Assembly: GCA_004794785.1 (NCBI GenBank)
Contig: SJOL01004668.1
Coordinates: forward strand, 169,274-233,273
Reading direction: 5' to 3'
Source of the DNA: Opisthorchis felineus
Lineage: Eukaryota > Platyhelminthes > Trematoda > Opisthorchiida > Opisthorchiidae
Length of the DNA: 64,000 bases
The position numbers were made by a program, and so were the translations under genes. Below, piece by piece: positions 23,820-35,699 of this stretch; the stretch's first letter is position 1; every line of letters begins with the position of its first letter. A model generated the notes under the pieces. That model was not told where the DNA came from and did no database searches. It saw nothing but the letters and a program-made list of their open reading frames with translations.

Positions 23820-24420
23820 CTGGCATAACATCCTGAAACGCCACCGATTCCGATGTTGTGCTGCCCGTGATACCTCGCGTCTTGAGACGGAAGCTGATCG
23901 TCGAATGCCACGAGATGGCACACACAGGGTGCACCAAGACATACGAATTACTTCGGCAGAGGGCCTACTGGCCAGGGAGGAGAAGTGAGGTGATGGATTA
24001 TGTGGTGGCCTGTAAGCGCTGCCAACTGATGAAAGCGGATACGACACGGGCAATTCACCCCATGGATCCCATCCCTGTATCAGAGAATCGGCGAGTTACG
24101 GTNAACCGAACGCAATAACCGACGAGTAAAGAGTGCCTGGTGGCCAGAGGAGGTGGCTGGGTAGTGAACTTGCCGATGGTGTTGTTGTTGTGCCGATGCA
24201 GCCAACCATAGGCAAGTCCGAGTGCATGCTGATGTACGGTCGATATCCGTGCCTTCCAGATGATCAGGAAATTGGGTTGTGGCTGACAACAGGCTTGTCT
24301 TCAGAGGAGCTAAGAGAGGAAAGGAGAAAAGCTCGAGAAAACTTGACCGCCGTTCAGGAAAGGACCATACAGAAAATGGCAAGCACGAAGGCACGACCAG
24401 ATTACTCGTGCGCCTCATCA
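23820..24420 (+). pseudogene. second LTR-retrotransposon integrase remnant
   Basis: A + strand frame gives an integrase zinc-binding domain: LRRKLIVECHEMAH, YWPGRRSEVM and CKRCQLMKAD, with HxxxH and CxxC spacing. After about 24120 a shifted frame gives the region that follows the integrase core (TIGKSECMLMYGRYPCLPDD). The catalytic DDE core expected between them is absent. An undetermined base (N) at 24103 lies at this break. The piece is either an internal deletion or an assembly join. Confidence 0.75.
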
Positions 24421-26270
24421 GTAGTATACGCCGCTACACTCGTAGTTCAAAACGCGATAGCTCGTGATCTTCTTCTTATCAATATATCGCATATTCTTCC
24501 GTGTTTGGTAAGATTGTTTGCTTCTGGTGCCTCTTTCTTCTCCAGCTAGTGGACCCTCCAGTCTTCCACAACCATTTTCGCATATGAATTCCGTTTCATT
24601 AGTTTCCACGCTGTATACTCGAAATCATATCTTGCGTGCACTACGTCTTCAGTCCACTTGTTCTGCTGCATGCGCCTTCCCCCAACCTCCGCCAGCCTGT
24701 GCACTCCGGACGACCCTGTTTGGCAGACTCTATAAAAACATCATATGACAAGGTGGACCAGGATATACTTCTCCAAAACGCCACGCAGTCTGAAAGCATG
24801 CAGTCATTCAGATTCATCGATAGATACTCTCATGATATTGTCTTGACCGCGCTAAAAAGCCAGTGTCTCAGTACCATTCAATGATGATAACTTCTCCGTA
24901 ATGGAGCAGTTGGCTTCCTCGCATTGTCCCCGTACAGATTTGGTTTTGTTTTTCCTCCTCATCTATACCGGGCTTTGGTGAATTGACATTTTGGATTTAT
25001 ACTGGTTTTATTATATTCTATACGCTATATTGACATAAGATATTCCTTCGTTTATTCTTGTCACGAATTTCTCCTTGAATCCCACATCTAAGGTAACAAC
25101 TAAACGTCGATTGATTTAACCTGCTCAACGTTTTTGAATTCACGTTGACTTTTCTCAAAGTAGGCTCCCTCCAAGCAAAATGAAATACTTAGCCTTTGAT
25201 ACTCGTTTTTTTTTGCACAACGTCAGCATCTAAATTCACACAAGTAGCCGCTGAGCACACCTCACATGACTACAAAGTAGCCACGTCTACTGGTGATGAA
25301 TCTCGATATCTCCGTCACTGAACAATTGAGGGTTGACATTAGGTTTTCAACGGTCGAGAATTCTCCCGAACTAAAGTTGTTCCTTGTCGTGCTGGTCGCG
25401 TTCCAGTTCTGGATTGATCCTGTAGGCCACATTAGCTGGAACTTCGTTCCGCACGGTGCAATCATGCCCGGAAGGCCAACTTGGAATAGTTGAGCCAAGA
25501 GCAGCGAGACCCCGTACCACGAGTAATCGTATTACGTTGCAGGCCGGCACCAAATTTGTACTATCGTCTGTGATGGGAGCGTCAAGATAGTAAGGCTTTT
25601 ACATCAGGCGACCAGCATGCCCATACTTATCGAAGCAGTGCTGCTGCCTTTCCCCGAAGGACGGGTTGGAAAAGGTCAGCCGTAAAAGACGTACACCCCG
25701 ACCGCTGGCACATCATTCAATACGGTCGAAATAGTTTTAGGACCAAAGAGTCTGGTGCTGTTCAGAAGGCACCTGCAATGCAAAGCCGCATTAAAATTCA
25801 GACAACTGTCTCACTCCGTGTACTGGGCCAGGCCAGGCTCCTTCAGCCAAGTGGGTCAGACTGTGGGGTCACTGGCTCCGGGAAGGGTAGCTAAAGAAAA
25901 CCCTACTGCGCTGCCTCGCGGTCAAAGGTTCAAGTGGGGTACCACTTTCTCCAACCTGGGCAACCGAGAAGTATAATTGGCCCTTACAACTCTTCGTTCG
26001 TTGACTCCTCCCCAAATGTCCCTCACCCACAACCTTCTGATTCATTTGGCTGTCAGTTACCTAACCGGTGATTCGTATCTAAGCTCCTGTCCATTAAAAT
26101 AAATCGAAACAAATGCTTACTAAATTCGAACTCTGTGCCAAACTGGGCAACGGACAACTCTTGCTCAGACCTTGTTCCCTCCTTCGATCAATGTATGTTA
26201 CGTCTCTGAAATAAGCATAAAAGAACATAGTTTTGTCACCGCTCGGGACGAACCGAGTTTTCTCGCAATT
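24421..26270. other. intergenic stretch, nothing certain
   Basis: A GC-richer patch at 25620-25980 (frame ending GTTFSNLGNREV) has the look of a repeat, but no second copy is visible in the window. No host exon was recognised. Confidence 0.3.
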
Positions 26271-26275
26271 TACTC

Positions 26276-27160
26276 TTCGGGTGATTTGTGATCTTGATGC
26301 AGTGGCTCGTGATATTTATGATGTGGGACTTCGATGATATTGGTATCCTTGGACCAGACCCTTTAGAAATGCAAACTACTTCAGGTAGCCTAAATAATTC
26401 TGCTGTTCAGTTCAGTATGCACATCGCACCTGTAAAGTGTAGAATATGTAAATCTACTGGGGTCATGTTAAGCGGAATTCCACGCCGATATCACTCGCAG
26501 TGAGGCACTGCTACGACCGACAAGCCTATCCCGCACACCAATGGCCACAAGTTCGGGTCGCCTGCCTGTCCAGCATCAAAGCGAGCTCTGATTGGTCGAA
26601 AGCCTCGACCCAACCGCCAATCATGATCCAGTGTCTGCCAAATACCGGTCGCCGATGGTGCATCCGTAAGGAGTCGGAATTTCTAGAATGTTGTCACCGC
26701 ATACTTTATGAACGGCGCGCTGAACATGTTTTTGACCTGGTCACGCGTGTTAATACGTTGTACACCTTTGGTGGTTGTTTTTTACGGGGACGGTAGCTTG
26801 GGAGGTTCAGACCGAGTACTAAGCTGAGGAAAATACTGTTATTAGAGGTCGAATCCAAACCTCATGCTTACAGGTGAACCAATCGATGTGGTAGATAGGT
26901 TTGTTTACCTGGGCAGCTGCATAACTCTCGGCGTACTGGCGAAAGACAAAACCACTTCAAGAATCGGGAAGTGGCAGCGTTTGTCAACCTGCGATAATTA
27001 TGGCACCGTGACATCAGCTTGACTGTCAAGGGTAGAGTATACAATGCCGCAGTCCGATCTGTCCCATATTATTGATCAGAGATGTGGCCGGTGTGTAGTA
27101 GACTAACAAAAGCTCTCTCTGACCATCGGTGCCTCCAAAAGTATTGCGCAGGTCAGGTAT
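26276..27160 (+). pseudogene. RTE family 2 relic split by a family R repeat
   Basis: Readable pieces are DDIGILGPDPLEMQ and FSMHIAPVKCRI (26330-26460). After the interruption at 26475-26853 come PNLMLTGEPIDVVDRFVYLG (about 26855-26920) and, in other frames, pieces matching the LWRRRD and SETWPL blocks up to about 27160. These are the catalytic-box-to-C-terminal part of an RTE reverse transcriptase. The YADD box is partly eroded. Frameshifts and stops are frequent. Confidence 0.72.
26475..26853 (+). repeat. interspersed ~350-bp repeat, family R, copy 2
   Basis: This matches 57632-58003 and, inverted, 572-915. It interrupts an RTE family 2 frame between two blocks that are contiguous in other copies (compare 14615-14560 and 31480-31440), which shows that it inserted as a unit. 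GGTC at both edges may be a short target duplication, but the edges are uncertain by several bases. Confidence 0.78.
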
Positions 27161-30100
27161 TGACATCATATCAGTAGTACTGAAGTACACTAGACAGTTT
27201 CCAGAGAAGTTTATTCTCCCCCGACGGACTAGCTGGTCACAGTCCACAATCCACGCTGTTTAGTCCATGCACTTTGAATGTCGGAAGACCGTTTGCCTAG
27301 CAGGGCCCTGTTTGTACAGCCTTGTATCGGATGGCAAAGGGCGATCGGTAATTACTCACAAAGAATTCCGCTTTCCGCATTTACACTGAACAATGTATAG
27401 GTGTACGCCCAGAAAGCAAATGGCGAACCGCTGGGTTTCCATAAGAACCGCATTTCGGCCCTCTGGGACGGGTTCCAAAATGAGGAGCCGCCGAAGACCC
27501 CCAGAAGCAAGTTCCCTGCAGTGTATATCAATGAGCTGGTTAAGTGGCAGGTTGCGGCATTTGAGAAGTCAATTTCAAATCACGGTTGTTGGATATTTGG
27601 GGCATTCACTTCGTTAGAAAGTGAGTGCATTAGCTTTGCATCAAGTATCCTCTCCAAGTGCGTGTAGAAACATTATTAGCTGGAGCCGAATGCAGTCAAA
27701 ATCAAATAGTCGCCATGGCTATGCTTCCAAAGTTTCCAGTTCGACACAAGCTTGGTCTGGTTAGCAACATTTAGTGACCCCGATGGCAAAACTGTCATCA
27801 AATTCAATCTGGCGACCAACGTGTTCCACCTCAAGAAAAGTCGCTTTGCTGGCAGGTAGATTTCAGTTCATGTCATATGGGCAATCTTAAATTACAAATG
27901 TATGTGAACAAGCTTTTCAAAAATGTGGTCTTTCTGACTAACAAGAGGACTATTGTCTCTCCAGTTCAAAAAGCAACGGTATGTGAGAATTTCTGAACAC
28001 CTTATCCGACAGGCATCTTCACGTTTTTAAGGTTACCAGCTACACAGAGGACAAAACGCGAAATCAAACTAATCCAACAAAGAAAATTTCGGTACAGTAG
28101 TGTTTTGGGATGGGAATAAGCGGCCCTTGCAGGAAGATCGGTCCTTCATGGAGAGGGAACACGATTAGCGTTTTGGCATCACAAAATCGTCGTCAGTGTG
28201 TGGAGACCTATTGCAAGAGAGGTTGAATTGAGACAGAACCCACAATGAAATTTGGGAGTCAAAGCGAGTTTTGCCTTAGGTAATCAAAGGCTGAGCCCTC
28301 TCCCCAGGGAAGGAAAATCCACTGAAGCGTGAAACAAATGAGGCATCATGACTGGTCGTGAATTGGCACGCCTAATTGCACAACTAGGCACAGAACAAGA
28401 TGAAATTCAAAATCGACATCAGTAGTTGTTTACCATAACAAGTACATCACTCCTCATACACAAGGAGAGATCCTCTTCAAAAAGACAATTGCGTCCCTTC
28501 CTGGAGGAAACAAATCCTTATAACCGGACAGGAAGCCACAATATCAGTATCCTTTGGCTGGCAGTCACGTTAAAGCGGCACCACGCAGCATTGCTATTAC
28601 GCTGTCCCGCGTCATCAGCGGACTCTTCTTGGTCTGACCGATTGTCCAGAATGACGGCAGTTTGAGACGTCATGCAGTTGCGGCACGCATTAAAATTTAC
28701 GAAGGCAAACAGGTATCGAGAAACTCTAATAGAACCAATATTTACTGAGGTCTTGAAAAAACTTCATATTACAATACTCCCCCTAGAGTAACCCCTCCCC
28801 CCCTAGTGAACAACGAATACCGGACGGGGATGATGATCCCACTTGCGTTACAGCTGTGGATATCTAGGTTGTTTTATCTTAAACAGAAATTAAGTCGGCG
28901 TAACTGTTGTGTTGATGACTGGTTTTAATCAAACGGTTATCGGAGCAGTCTTGTTGTTAAGTGACTTTTTTAATCAATCACCTGCTTTGTTATGACAGCC
29001 AACAATACATCCAGCTAACCTTCTTAATTAGCAAAATTTGGTTTCCTTGCTCCATCATACCTCATCCGCCTGACCTAAGGGCAACTGTCGCGCGTGAGTC
29101 AGAGCTGACGTATCAATTCAACCCTAAACTTAAGGAATATCCATACGTCCTAGATGTAGGCGGGGCGGCAGGTAGATAACCGCACAACAAAGTCACGGTC
29201 TGGGTGACTCGTGGAGTAAGGTACTGGTATACAGCCGTTTGCATCCAACATTACTTGGTTTCTGTTGAATTTTCACATCTTCCAAGACGTGCTCACTATT
29301 AGAGTGGTTACTCCAAGAAGAAGCAATTCGTCAGATTGGAACGATAAACCCCGTAGACACGTTCGGTTATCCAGGAAAAAACGGTCCTCTAACGGAACCA
29401 GGATACCTGGCTCAGTTCGGTCAGCACAAACACGCACCATCACTACCTAAAGAGATCAGTGGAAAAAGCATTTGTCAATTGGTTCTTGTTGACTTTCGGA
29501 TACGGGCTGCGGAGCGATAACTGAGCGAATACTGAGCAAACACTGATAAATTTACTCTACAAAGAGATGTATATGTTAGCCATTTGGACAGTGCGTTGAA
29601 TAAGGTAATCGTCCAATGCTTGCAACAGTTCAACCACGAACCTTCATTGATGTATAAATTCCTCACTGAAGACATGGGCGTGCCAGTTTACCTGGTGCAT
29701 CTGAAGTTCTTCACTGTTTACCAAGAATACAACAATTTGATAAGGCAGGATGATAGGATCCCCGATCTGCAGTCGGCAGGAAAAACTTGACGGTATGCCA
29801 CAATTCATCATCATCACGGAAGGCGACTGTAACTGGCAAGCATATTGGGACACACATAAGGGAAACGCTTTCGCTTGATACCAAAATATCCCTTCAAATG
29901 GGTGGTTTGCTTTTTAACAAGCTAATCACGGAGACTGTCTCCGCCACCCTTCACGGCTGATCGACAAAAAATCGGACGTTGTCACTCGGTCCGTCATTTC
30001 AAATAGGGATATCGCTGCAAGAGAGCAGACACGGGCGATCAACGTTTCCTGCTCTCATCCAAATAAAATTATTCCTCCCTTACAAAGATCACCACTACTG

Positions 30101-30635
30101 TATTTTCTGATTGGATTGCTCATCAGTGATGAACTTGTAAACTGTCACCTCGTAAGAAAAAAGACCGGCAAACGACTCCGGGCGAATTGGTGGATTTACA
30201 TTCACCTTGTAGATGAATGTGACTGCGCGTCTTAACAGGGATGCCAAGCAACGTGATCTCTCTAGATTTCGAAGTCGTATTTGATGCAGTCAACTCTTTG
30301 ATGGAGAGCTTATCAGGAGCTGGGTAGTCCCGCGTACTCAGTCGGTTGTATAGATAAAAATCCCGGCTGTTATAGTTTCGTACAGAGAATGAGAATAACA
30401 GGCACGCATTGTAGGCGGGGGTTAATTAGTTCATCGACGGTGGATTGGTTCACTCGTCTGACAAATTATGGAATGGGGCACATTCACGGGAATGACACTG
30501 ATGCAGCACCACCACTGAACGCCTATGAGAGCCATATTCAGCAAGGTTACTAACCATCCCCGGTCGCCAATCCGAGGAGACGGCAGTTACCAACGCGGCT
30601 GAACTGACTGAATACCTCGTTAAGGCGTCCACTCA
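27161..30635. other. intergenic stretch with one exon-like segment
   Basis: Apart from the exon-like piece at 27413-27618, I recognise nothing. A C-rich run lies at 28793-28804. Confidence 0.3.
27413..27618 (+). CDS. possible exon of an unknown gene
   Basis: An acceptor-like GTACGCCCAG precedes 27413. An open frame follows, KANGEPLGFHKNRISALWDG..FPAVYINELVKWQVAAFEKS..HGCWIFGAF, and runs to a strong donor-like GAAA|GTGAGT at 27619. The composition looks protein-like (balanced Trp, Lys and Glu), but I do not recognise a family and found no neighbouring exons. It could be a retroelement fragment or chance. Confidence 0.25.
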
Positions 30636-30639
30636 AAAA

Positions 30640-31640
30640 TAAAAATCAATTTATTAGCTATAAACTGTGTACCATAGGCACACTGATTCCGGCTGCTACA
30701 CTTTCAATCACCGGAAAGTGGGACATAGAGCCAAGCCTTGGAGGCGGTGGCAAGTTCAGTTAGTTCTGGAATTGGGTAGCTACGCATTGAAGGTGATAGC
30801 TTTGGTGCATGAGCGCCACTGAGGACACGATTGCGCCATTTCTGCCAGTGTCATTAACCATTGGTGAATTGAGTCCCGGGGTCATAATCCAGGGAGGCAG
30901 CAGTTGTCAACCCGACTAAGCTTACTGGTTAGTGTTTTCATACATCGTTGCTAGGTCATACACCGTCCACTCTTGGTCACTTCCACTCAGCACAGGGCTT
31001 GGCAAAAAAACTTTGTGACAGGCGGCCTCCTGGCATTCGGAGATAATGTCTTAAACAGTGTAACCTATGAAGCGTGAGTGATTCATCTATCGCGGGAGAG
31101 TTCCTTCACCCTAAGATCTCTGGCGTACTTCAGGATTACTAATCCGATGTTCCCACCAGACCCGACCAATGCTTCGGAGACACCGATGATTAAATACTGA
31201 CATCTTTCGTATTTCCTCTGCGCTTAGAGGCCCTGATCCATAAAGCAGTATGGATCGTACTAAGGCAGCGTAAGCTCTGCCCTTGATATACAAACTCATG
31301 TCACGTCGGCGCCATAGGTTGGCGAAAGCTGCGCTGGCCTTGCCGGTTCGAGATATAATCTCATTTCCAGTCATTCCAAGGGAACTTATACAACTGCCCA
31401 GATAAACGAATGTATCTACCACGTCGATTGGCTCGTCTGCAAGTATGAGGTTCGGCTTTGATGCCACCTAGTCTTGTAGCAGCACTTTACACTATGCAGG
31501 TGTGAAGTGCGTGCCAAACCGTGAGGAAGAGTTATTTAGGCTATTTAAGATGGCTTGAATTTTTGAAGGATCTGAACCAAGGAGAGCAATATCGTCCGCA
31601 TACTCAATGTCTGTGAGAAAACGTGCCGGGAGCATGTCGA
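30640..31640 (-). pseudogene. RTE family 2 relic, catalytic box to 3' UTR
   Basis: The - strand reads FLTDIEYADDIALLGSDPSK (about 31625-31560), NLILADEPIDVVDTFVYLGS (31455-31390), WRRRDMSLYIKGRAYAALVR and FNHRCLRSIGRVWWEHR (to 31111). Next come the C-terminal region near 30960-30780 and a 3' UTR to about 30640 with CCACCGCCTCCAAGGCTTGG. The YADD box is intact, but stops and a frameshift break the protein. The copy starts abruptly at a C/G homopolymer (31641). Its 3' UTR is also recognisable inside 32455-32620. Confidence 0.78.
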
Positions 31641-31656
31641 CCCCCCCCCCCCCCCC
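31641..31656. repeat. poly(C) tract of 16 bases
   Basis: A run of 16 C directly abuts the truncated 5' end of the RTE family 2 relic. Confidence 0.9.
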
Positions 31657-32091
31657 GGGTCAAGGAATGACCACCCATGGGCCGTCTCCAGCAGACTATT
31701 GCCTAGTTGAAGGGAGATCTGCGAGGTGAGCGGTCCACTAGAACATGAAGTGCATAAACCAACAAACGCAAACTATGAGGTGGCTAGATGACCTGTCGGG
31801 GGATGTACTTCTCCTACAAGCCGTCCAAACTCTATCGAACCGATGTTCCAACAGATCGGCGCTGTGCATTGGAGAAATTGATGATCAGGAATAATCTTCA
31901 ACGACATGTACGAGGCAGCGCTAACCTCTGAGGAGATGAAACAGACTGGTCAAATGGTACCCCGCCCCCACGACATTTAAACCAACCTTAAACGCGAATA
32001 AACATCACCATCACCAACTACAGATGGCGCGAGTCAAACGCAGAGCAGATTTTGACCACGCGTTTGTTCATCGCCATCTTCCTTGCGCTTC
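31657..32091. other. stretch between RTE fragments
   Basis: Nothing recognised. Confidence 0.3.
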
Positions 32092-32150
32092 TCTGGGGCA
32101 GCGAAGCATCGGTGTTGAACACTGATGTCATGCTGTCGATGATGATGGCA
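32092..32150 (+). mobile_element. RTE family 1 3' tail fragment
   Basis: GGCAGCGAAGCATCGG, then GTTGAACACTGATGTCATGC and TGTCGATGATGATGG match the last bases of the family 1 element (compare the complement of 59632-59690). Confidence 0.72.
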
Positions 32151-32265
32151 TACATTTCACCTGGCAATTGAGAAGCTCCCGATCTGTAATATGAGACAAG
32201 CTTATCAGAGCTGCTTGCTAGAGTCCATTTCAGCCACCCAAGCAAACAATAGCAAATGAGAGATT
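32151..32265. other. spacer between family 1 fragments
   Basis: Nothing recognised. Confidence 0.3.
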
Positions 32266-32269
32266 GAGA

Positions 32270-32680
32270 AAAGTCTGGGTGTTATCGTGCAACTCACCTT
32301 CCAGGATGGGGACCGCATGACCCCACTGTGCATGGGTGGAGACGCTGCAAGATGCGGCTATTAGTCGATGTCAATGGCGTTCTTATCATCCGCTTTTATT
32401 CAGTGTCCGAATGAGTGTCTGGAGATGTGGTAGACTAGCCCTGAGTCTCTTCCTCATTCACTGTTCTTCACAATAAAGCTCGCCATCGCCTCCAAGGCTT
32501 AGCTGTATGTCCCACACTCTCCCACTTTCCGGTGATCGAAACTGTAGCAGCTGGAACCAATGTGCTAATGACACACGGTTTATAGCTGATAGATTGATTG
32601 ACAATGAACCTCTCAAAGAAACTATGGTTGTACGGCAGCGAATCATCAGTACTGAACACTGATGTTGTGTAGACGATGAC
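32270..32680 (+). mobile_element. RTE family 1-like 3' fragment with family 2-like UTR segment inside
   Basis: Codons matching DPHCAWLE and the CQWRS region are readable with shifts (about 32310-32400), ending near a TGA. The 3' UTR start (GTCTGGAGATGTGGTAGACTAG) and end (ATGGTTGTACGGCAGCG..CACTGATGTTG) match family 1. Between them, 32455-32620 instead matches the UTR of the family 2 copy at 30640-30745 (CCGCCTCCAAGGCTT, CCGGTGATCGAAA, GGTTTATAGCTGATA). Either a third RTE subfamily or a recombinant 3' end explains this. Confidence 0.65.
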
Positions 32681-34755
32681 GACGCAACAGTAAGTCATTT
32701 TCCATCATTCACAAAATGTCGCCCGTCGCGCTTCAGGGAGTCAGACTTTCTAGAAGGTTGTCGTTACATGAACTTTGAATACAGCGCAATGTAGATGTAC
32801 ACAACGTACATGTTATGGGCGTTTACAACACCTTGTGTCCTTAGTGGTTGTCCCGCTGAAAAAGCTAGCTTAGGTTGATCAGAACGAGAATGGGCCGGGG
32901 CGTTATCGTTACTACATTCTCTAAGCAGCAGTTCTTCCGGTCAGTTTAGGGGTCGTTTCAGAGATCATGCTGGAGCGTATTTTGCCCGGTGGAACCATCT
33001 TCCTTGCTTCCATCTCGAACCGCTGTGAGGTTTGAATTGAAGTAAATCGCGAGCTCATTTTCGGACGCACAAGGTCAAACGCTGAAATCATGCCGTCTCG
33101 GATTTTGAACAAGTTTTTATTTGGTCGACCCCTTTTTCGCGTTCACAAATTGTCGGGATAGGTGATGTTGACATACTCATTTGACGGACTCATTGTTATG
33201 TGGGTATTTCTGAATGTTCCACTGGTTAGTTTGGAGGGCGCCACATAAGGCAATGCTTGAGATCAATAGATGGTGAACAGCTCAGGTGTACGGAGCGATC
33301 ATCGTCGCCAGCATCCATGCGGAATCTTTCGGCTCTCATGCCTGTTTCTTTTCAACTGAGCATTCAAATCGCAGCATGCAGTATAGTGATACCCGTATAC
33401 TTGGCCAGACGCAGGAGCCTCGAAAGTTCCCTAAAAAACGTGCCTTTGACGGTGCCACTGCTACGGTTAATTTGGAATGCATGCATGGACGATCAGATTT
33501 CGGATCTGGGTTAGTTGGTTACGGATTGACAGACTAGGTGAGCGTGACTGCACACAGGGGACTGTTCAAGGGAATCCAGTCAAGCGTTGCCACAACGGGT
33601 TCTTGCACGTGTGTTGCGGAGACACAACACATTGATTTTTGAGAGAAAGGTGTGAGCAAGGGAGATCCAGTAACCGATCTAACAAAGAGTACGAAGATTA
33701 AGAGCTGCTACGTTGAACAACGTCAGTCAAATTAACCACGAATACTCTTCCAGAAGATGGGTACCGTCATCTACCCAAACCGGGTAGATGACGGTCTTTT
33801 TCTCCCAGATAGACAAATTAACTAGTCAGACACTGACTGGGGAATTCACCCCGTCCCTGAAATGGAAGTCCGTCCAGAATAAGTGACGCCCGAGTATAGA
33901 TACACACACCTCAGCAGCTGGACAAATTTCAATATTATTAGTCCACGTTTCTCTTACAGGTCAGCAATCTGAAAAGAAGACGACAAAAAGCATTCTTGTT
34001 CGAAATATTCAGCCCAATAGTACAAAAAAAATTTCCATGTTGGATATCAGAAGGCTACTGTGGTCCTTGGTGGTTTCTTTGACAACAGGCCCTCGAAGAC
34101 CTGTTGAACGAACCAAATGTAACAACCCACGGGAATTTATTGCACTTGGTTGTTGGTCTGTTCGTCAAGCTTGACAGCCGAATTGCAAACGTTTTGTCAC
34201 CAACCTAGAAATCACCAGAGCAGGTATCCGACCCATAAAGACACGTTTTTGCCCGGAGGCTTGGTACAATGCCCACCCCGTCCAACCGCAGCAGCCTCCC
34301 CCTCACCAGAGGCGCACATCCGCATGCGGGAAACGATTACAGTGTCGGTAGTCCGGATTCTGACATACAGAGACAAATCCGGGGTACCAACAAGAAGAGT
34401 TCATCCTGCTTGTTTTAGTGTGAACAGACAGGGCTCATCATAGCGGGCACACACATTGAACATGTTACTGCCCTTCGAAAACTTGTACATCACTGCTGTT
34501 ACCATGTTTTTTTCTTGGTTTGAAATCAGCCCCTATCTCTGTTCTAGGCCACTGATGAAACGACAATGGCGTTCCCAAAATCTTCATCCAATTCACCACT
34601 TATGGCGCTCTAGTAGCCGTAAACCTGTAGGGTTCTATCGACAATTTTCTATGAGTCAGTGTAGCAGGGTAGCCCCGTCTCGACGTGATCGGTATGATCA
34701 TGGACAAGTCAGCTGAACTGTCTACTGTGACATCTACCTCCCTGGAAAGATCTCA
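32681..34755. other. intergenic stretch with one strong hairpin
   Basis: Only the inverted repeat at 33763-33795 stands out. No exon is recognised. Confidence 0.3.
33763..33795. other. perfect 14-bp inverted repeat with 5-base loop
   Basis: ACCGTCATCTACCC and GGGTAGATGACGGT flank a loop AAACC; CTTTTTCTCCC follows. The arms are perfectly complementary. Its origin is unknown; it is too isolated to call a MITE. Confidence 0.85.
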
Positions 34756-34759
34756 TTTA

Positions 34760-35270
34760 TTTGGAGTGCGCGGATGTTACCATACTGCTTGTTTCGAGCC
34801 CTGTCGAAATAAAAAAAACAGCTTGGGATGTGTTTTGCACCACTAAAACGCGAATTGTTGACGAATTATTGACAGCTACTATTTCCAGATCGTATACTAC
34901 CTGGACAGTTGTGTCGTTTCGGCTAGCGGTACCATCGACGAAATGAGTGCCTGTTCGGTCTTCCTCAGGATTAAGTTACGGCGCCGGCGTGATGTTAGCC
35001 TATCAGTGGAAGTGTACATTGTCGCAATGGGTCTGATGGTGTCGAACGGGTGTGTAACTCTGGCAGTTCATACGGAAGATAGGAGAAAACAAATTGCATC
35101 CAATCATCGAGTCTTTGTAGTGTCGCAAAGGTGGTTGAAACCCTGCATTGACAATGCTGAAGTACGTTGCATGGTATTTAGAAAGTCGTACAGTGGATGT
35201 TCGATTAAAAATTTGACACTGCCTTGGTCATTTTACGCATGTCCGAAAATTCTGTCCAGGCGAGCTTAAT
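34760..35270 (+). pseudogene. RTE family 2 relic, badly decayed
   Basis: The + strand reads ADVTILLVSSPVEIKK (near 34770), in the position of the YADD box region. After further frames it reads RRRRDVSLSVEVYIVAMGLM and EDRRKQIASNHRVF (34975-35120), matching LWRRRDISL..VYNAV and AED..VFDHRC of other copies. The catalytic Asp pair is lost. Confidence 0.58.
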
Positions 35271-35429
35271 TGGGCCCATCAGGATTGGGGTGGGATAAAG
35301 TAACAGGTGAACAGGTTATGCCGTAGCAAAGTGGTAGGACAACACTTTTCAGCATGCGCTGGCTTCACTTACAGGACGAACCCTCTGTTGAAAATCCCCA
35401 ACTCTCATTGCACTGGCGACATCCTATAG

Positions 35430-35690
35430 GTACCTCAGAGCAAGGATAATTCACAAGACGAGTGAAGCTCCCATACAGGAAGCCGTCATTCGAGGGTCCA
35501 GTCAACACGTGACCACTTGATTTGCATTTGTGCGAGTTATTCACACTAGTGATAAGCCGATCGTGGCCGAACGCTCAATTGTTCAACCTACTAGCTGGGT
35601 AGTCAAAACTCCATTGGGCTTCAAGAGATGCGCACTGCTGATGATTTCCAACAAGGATGAAACAGCTGTAAACTGCCTCTCGGCAGTGAG
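35430..35690 (+). mobile_element. SINE family A element, copy 4
   Basis: The tRNA-like head GTGGCCGAACGC (about 35562) and the body GATGCGCACTGCTGATGATT..GATGAAACAGCTGTAAACTG match the other copies. Upstream, 35440-35530 (GACGAGTGAAGCTCCCAT, CAGTCAACACGTGACCAC) is the complement of the linker in the two composite copies. The linker is therefore the 5' part of the element, ahead of the tRNA-like box region. Confidence 0.7.
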
Positions 35691-35699
35691 TAGCAGTCA

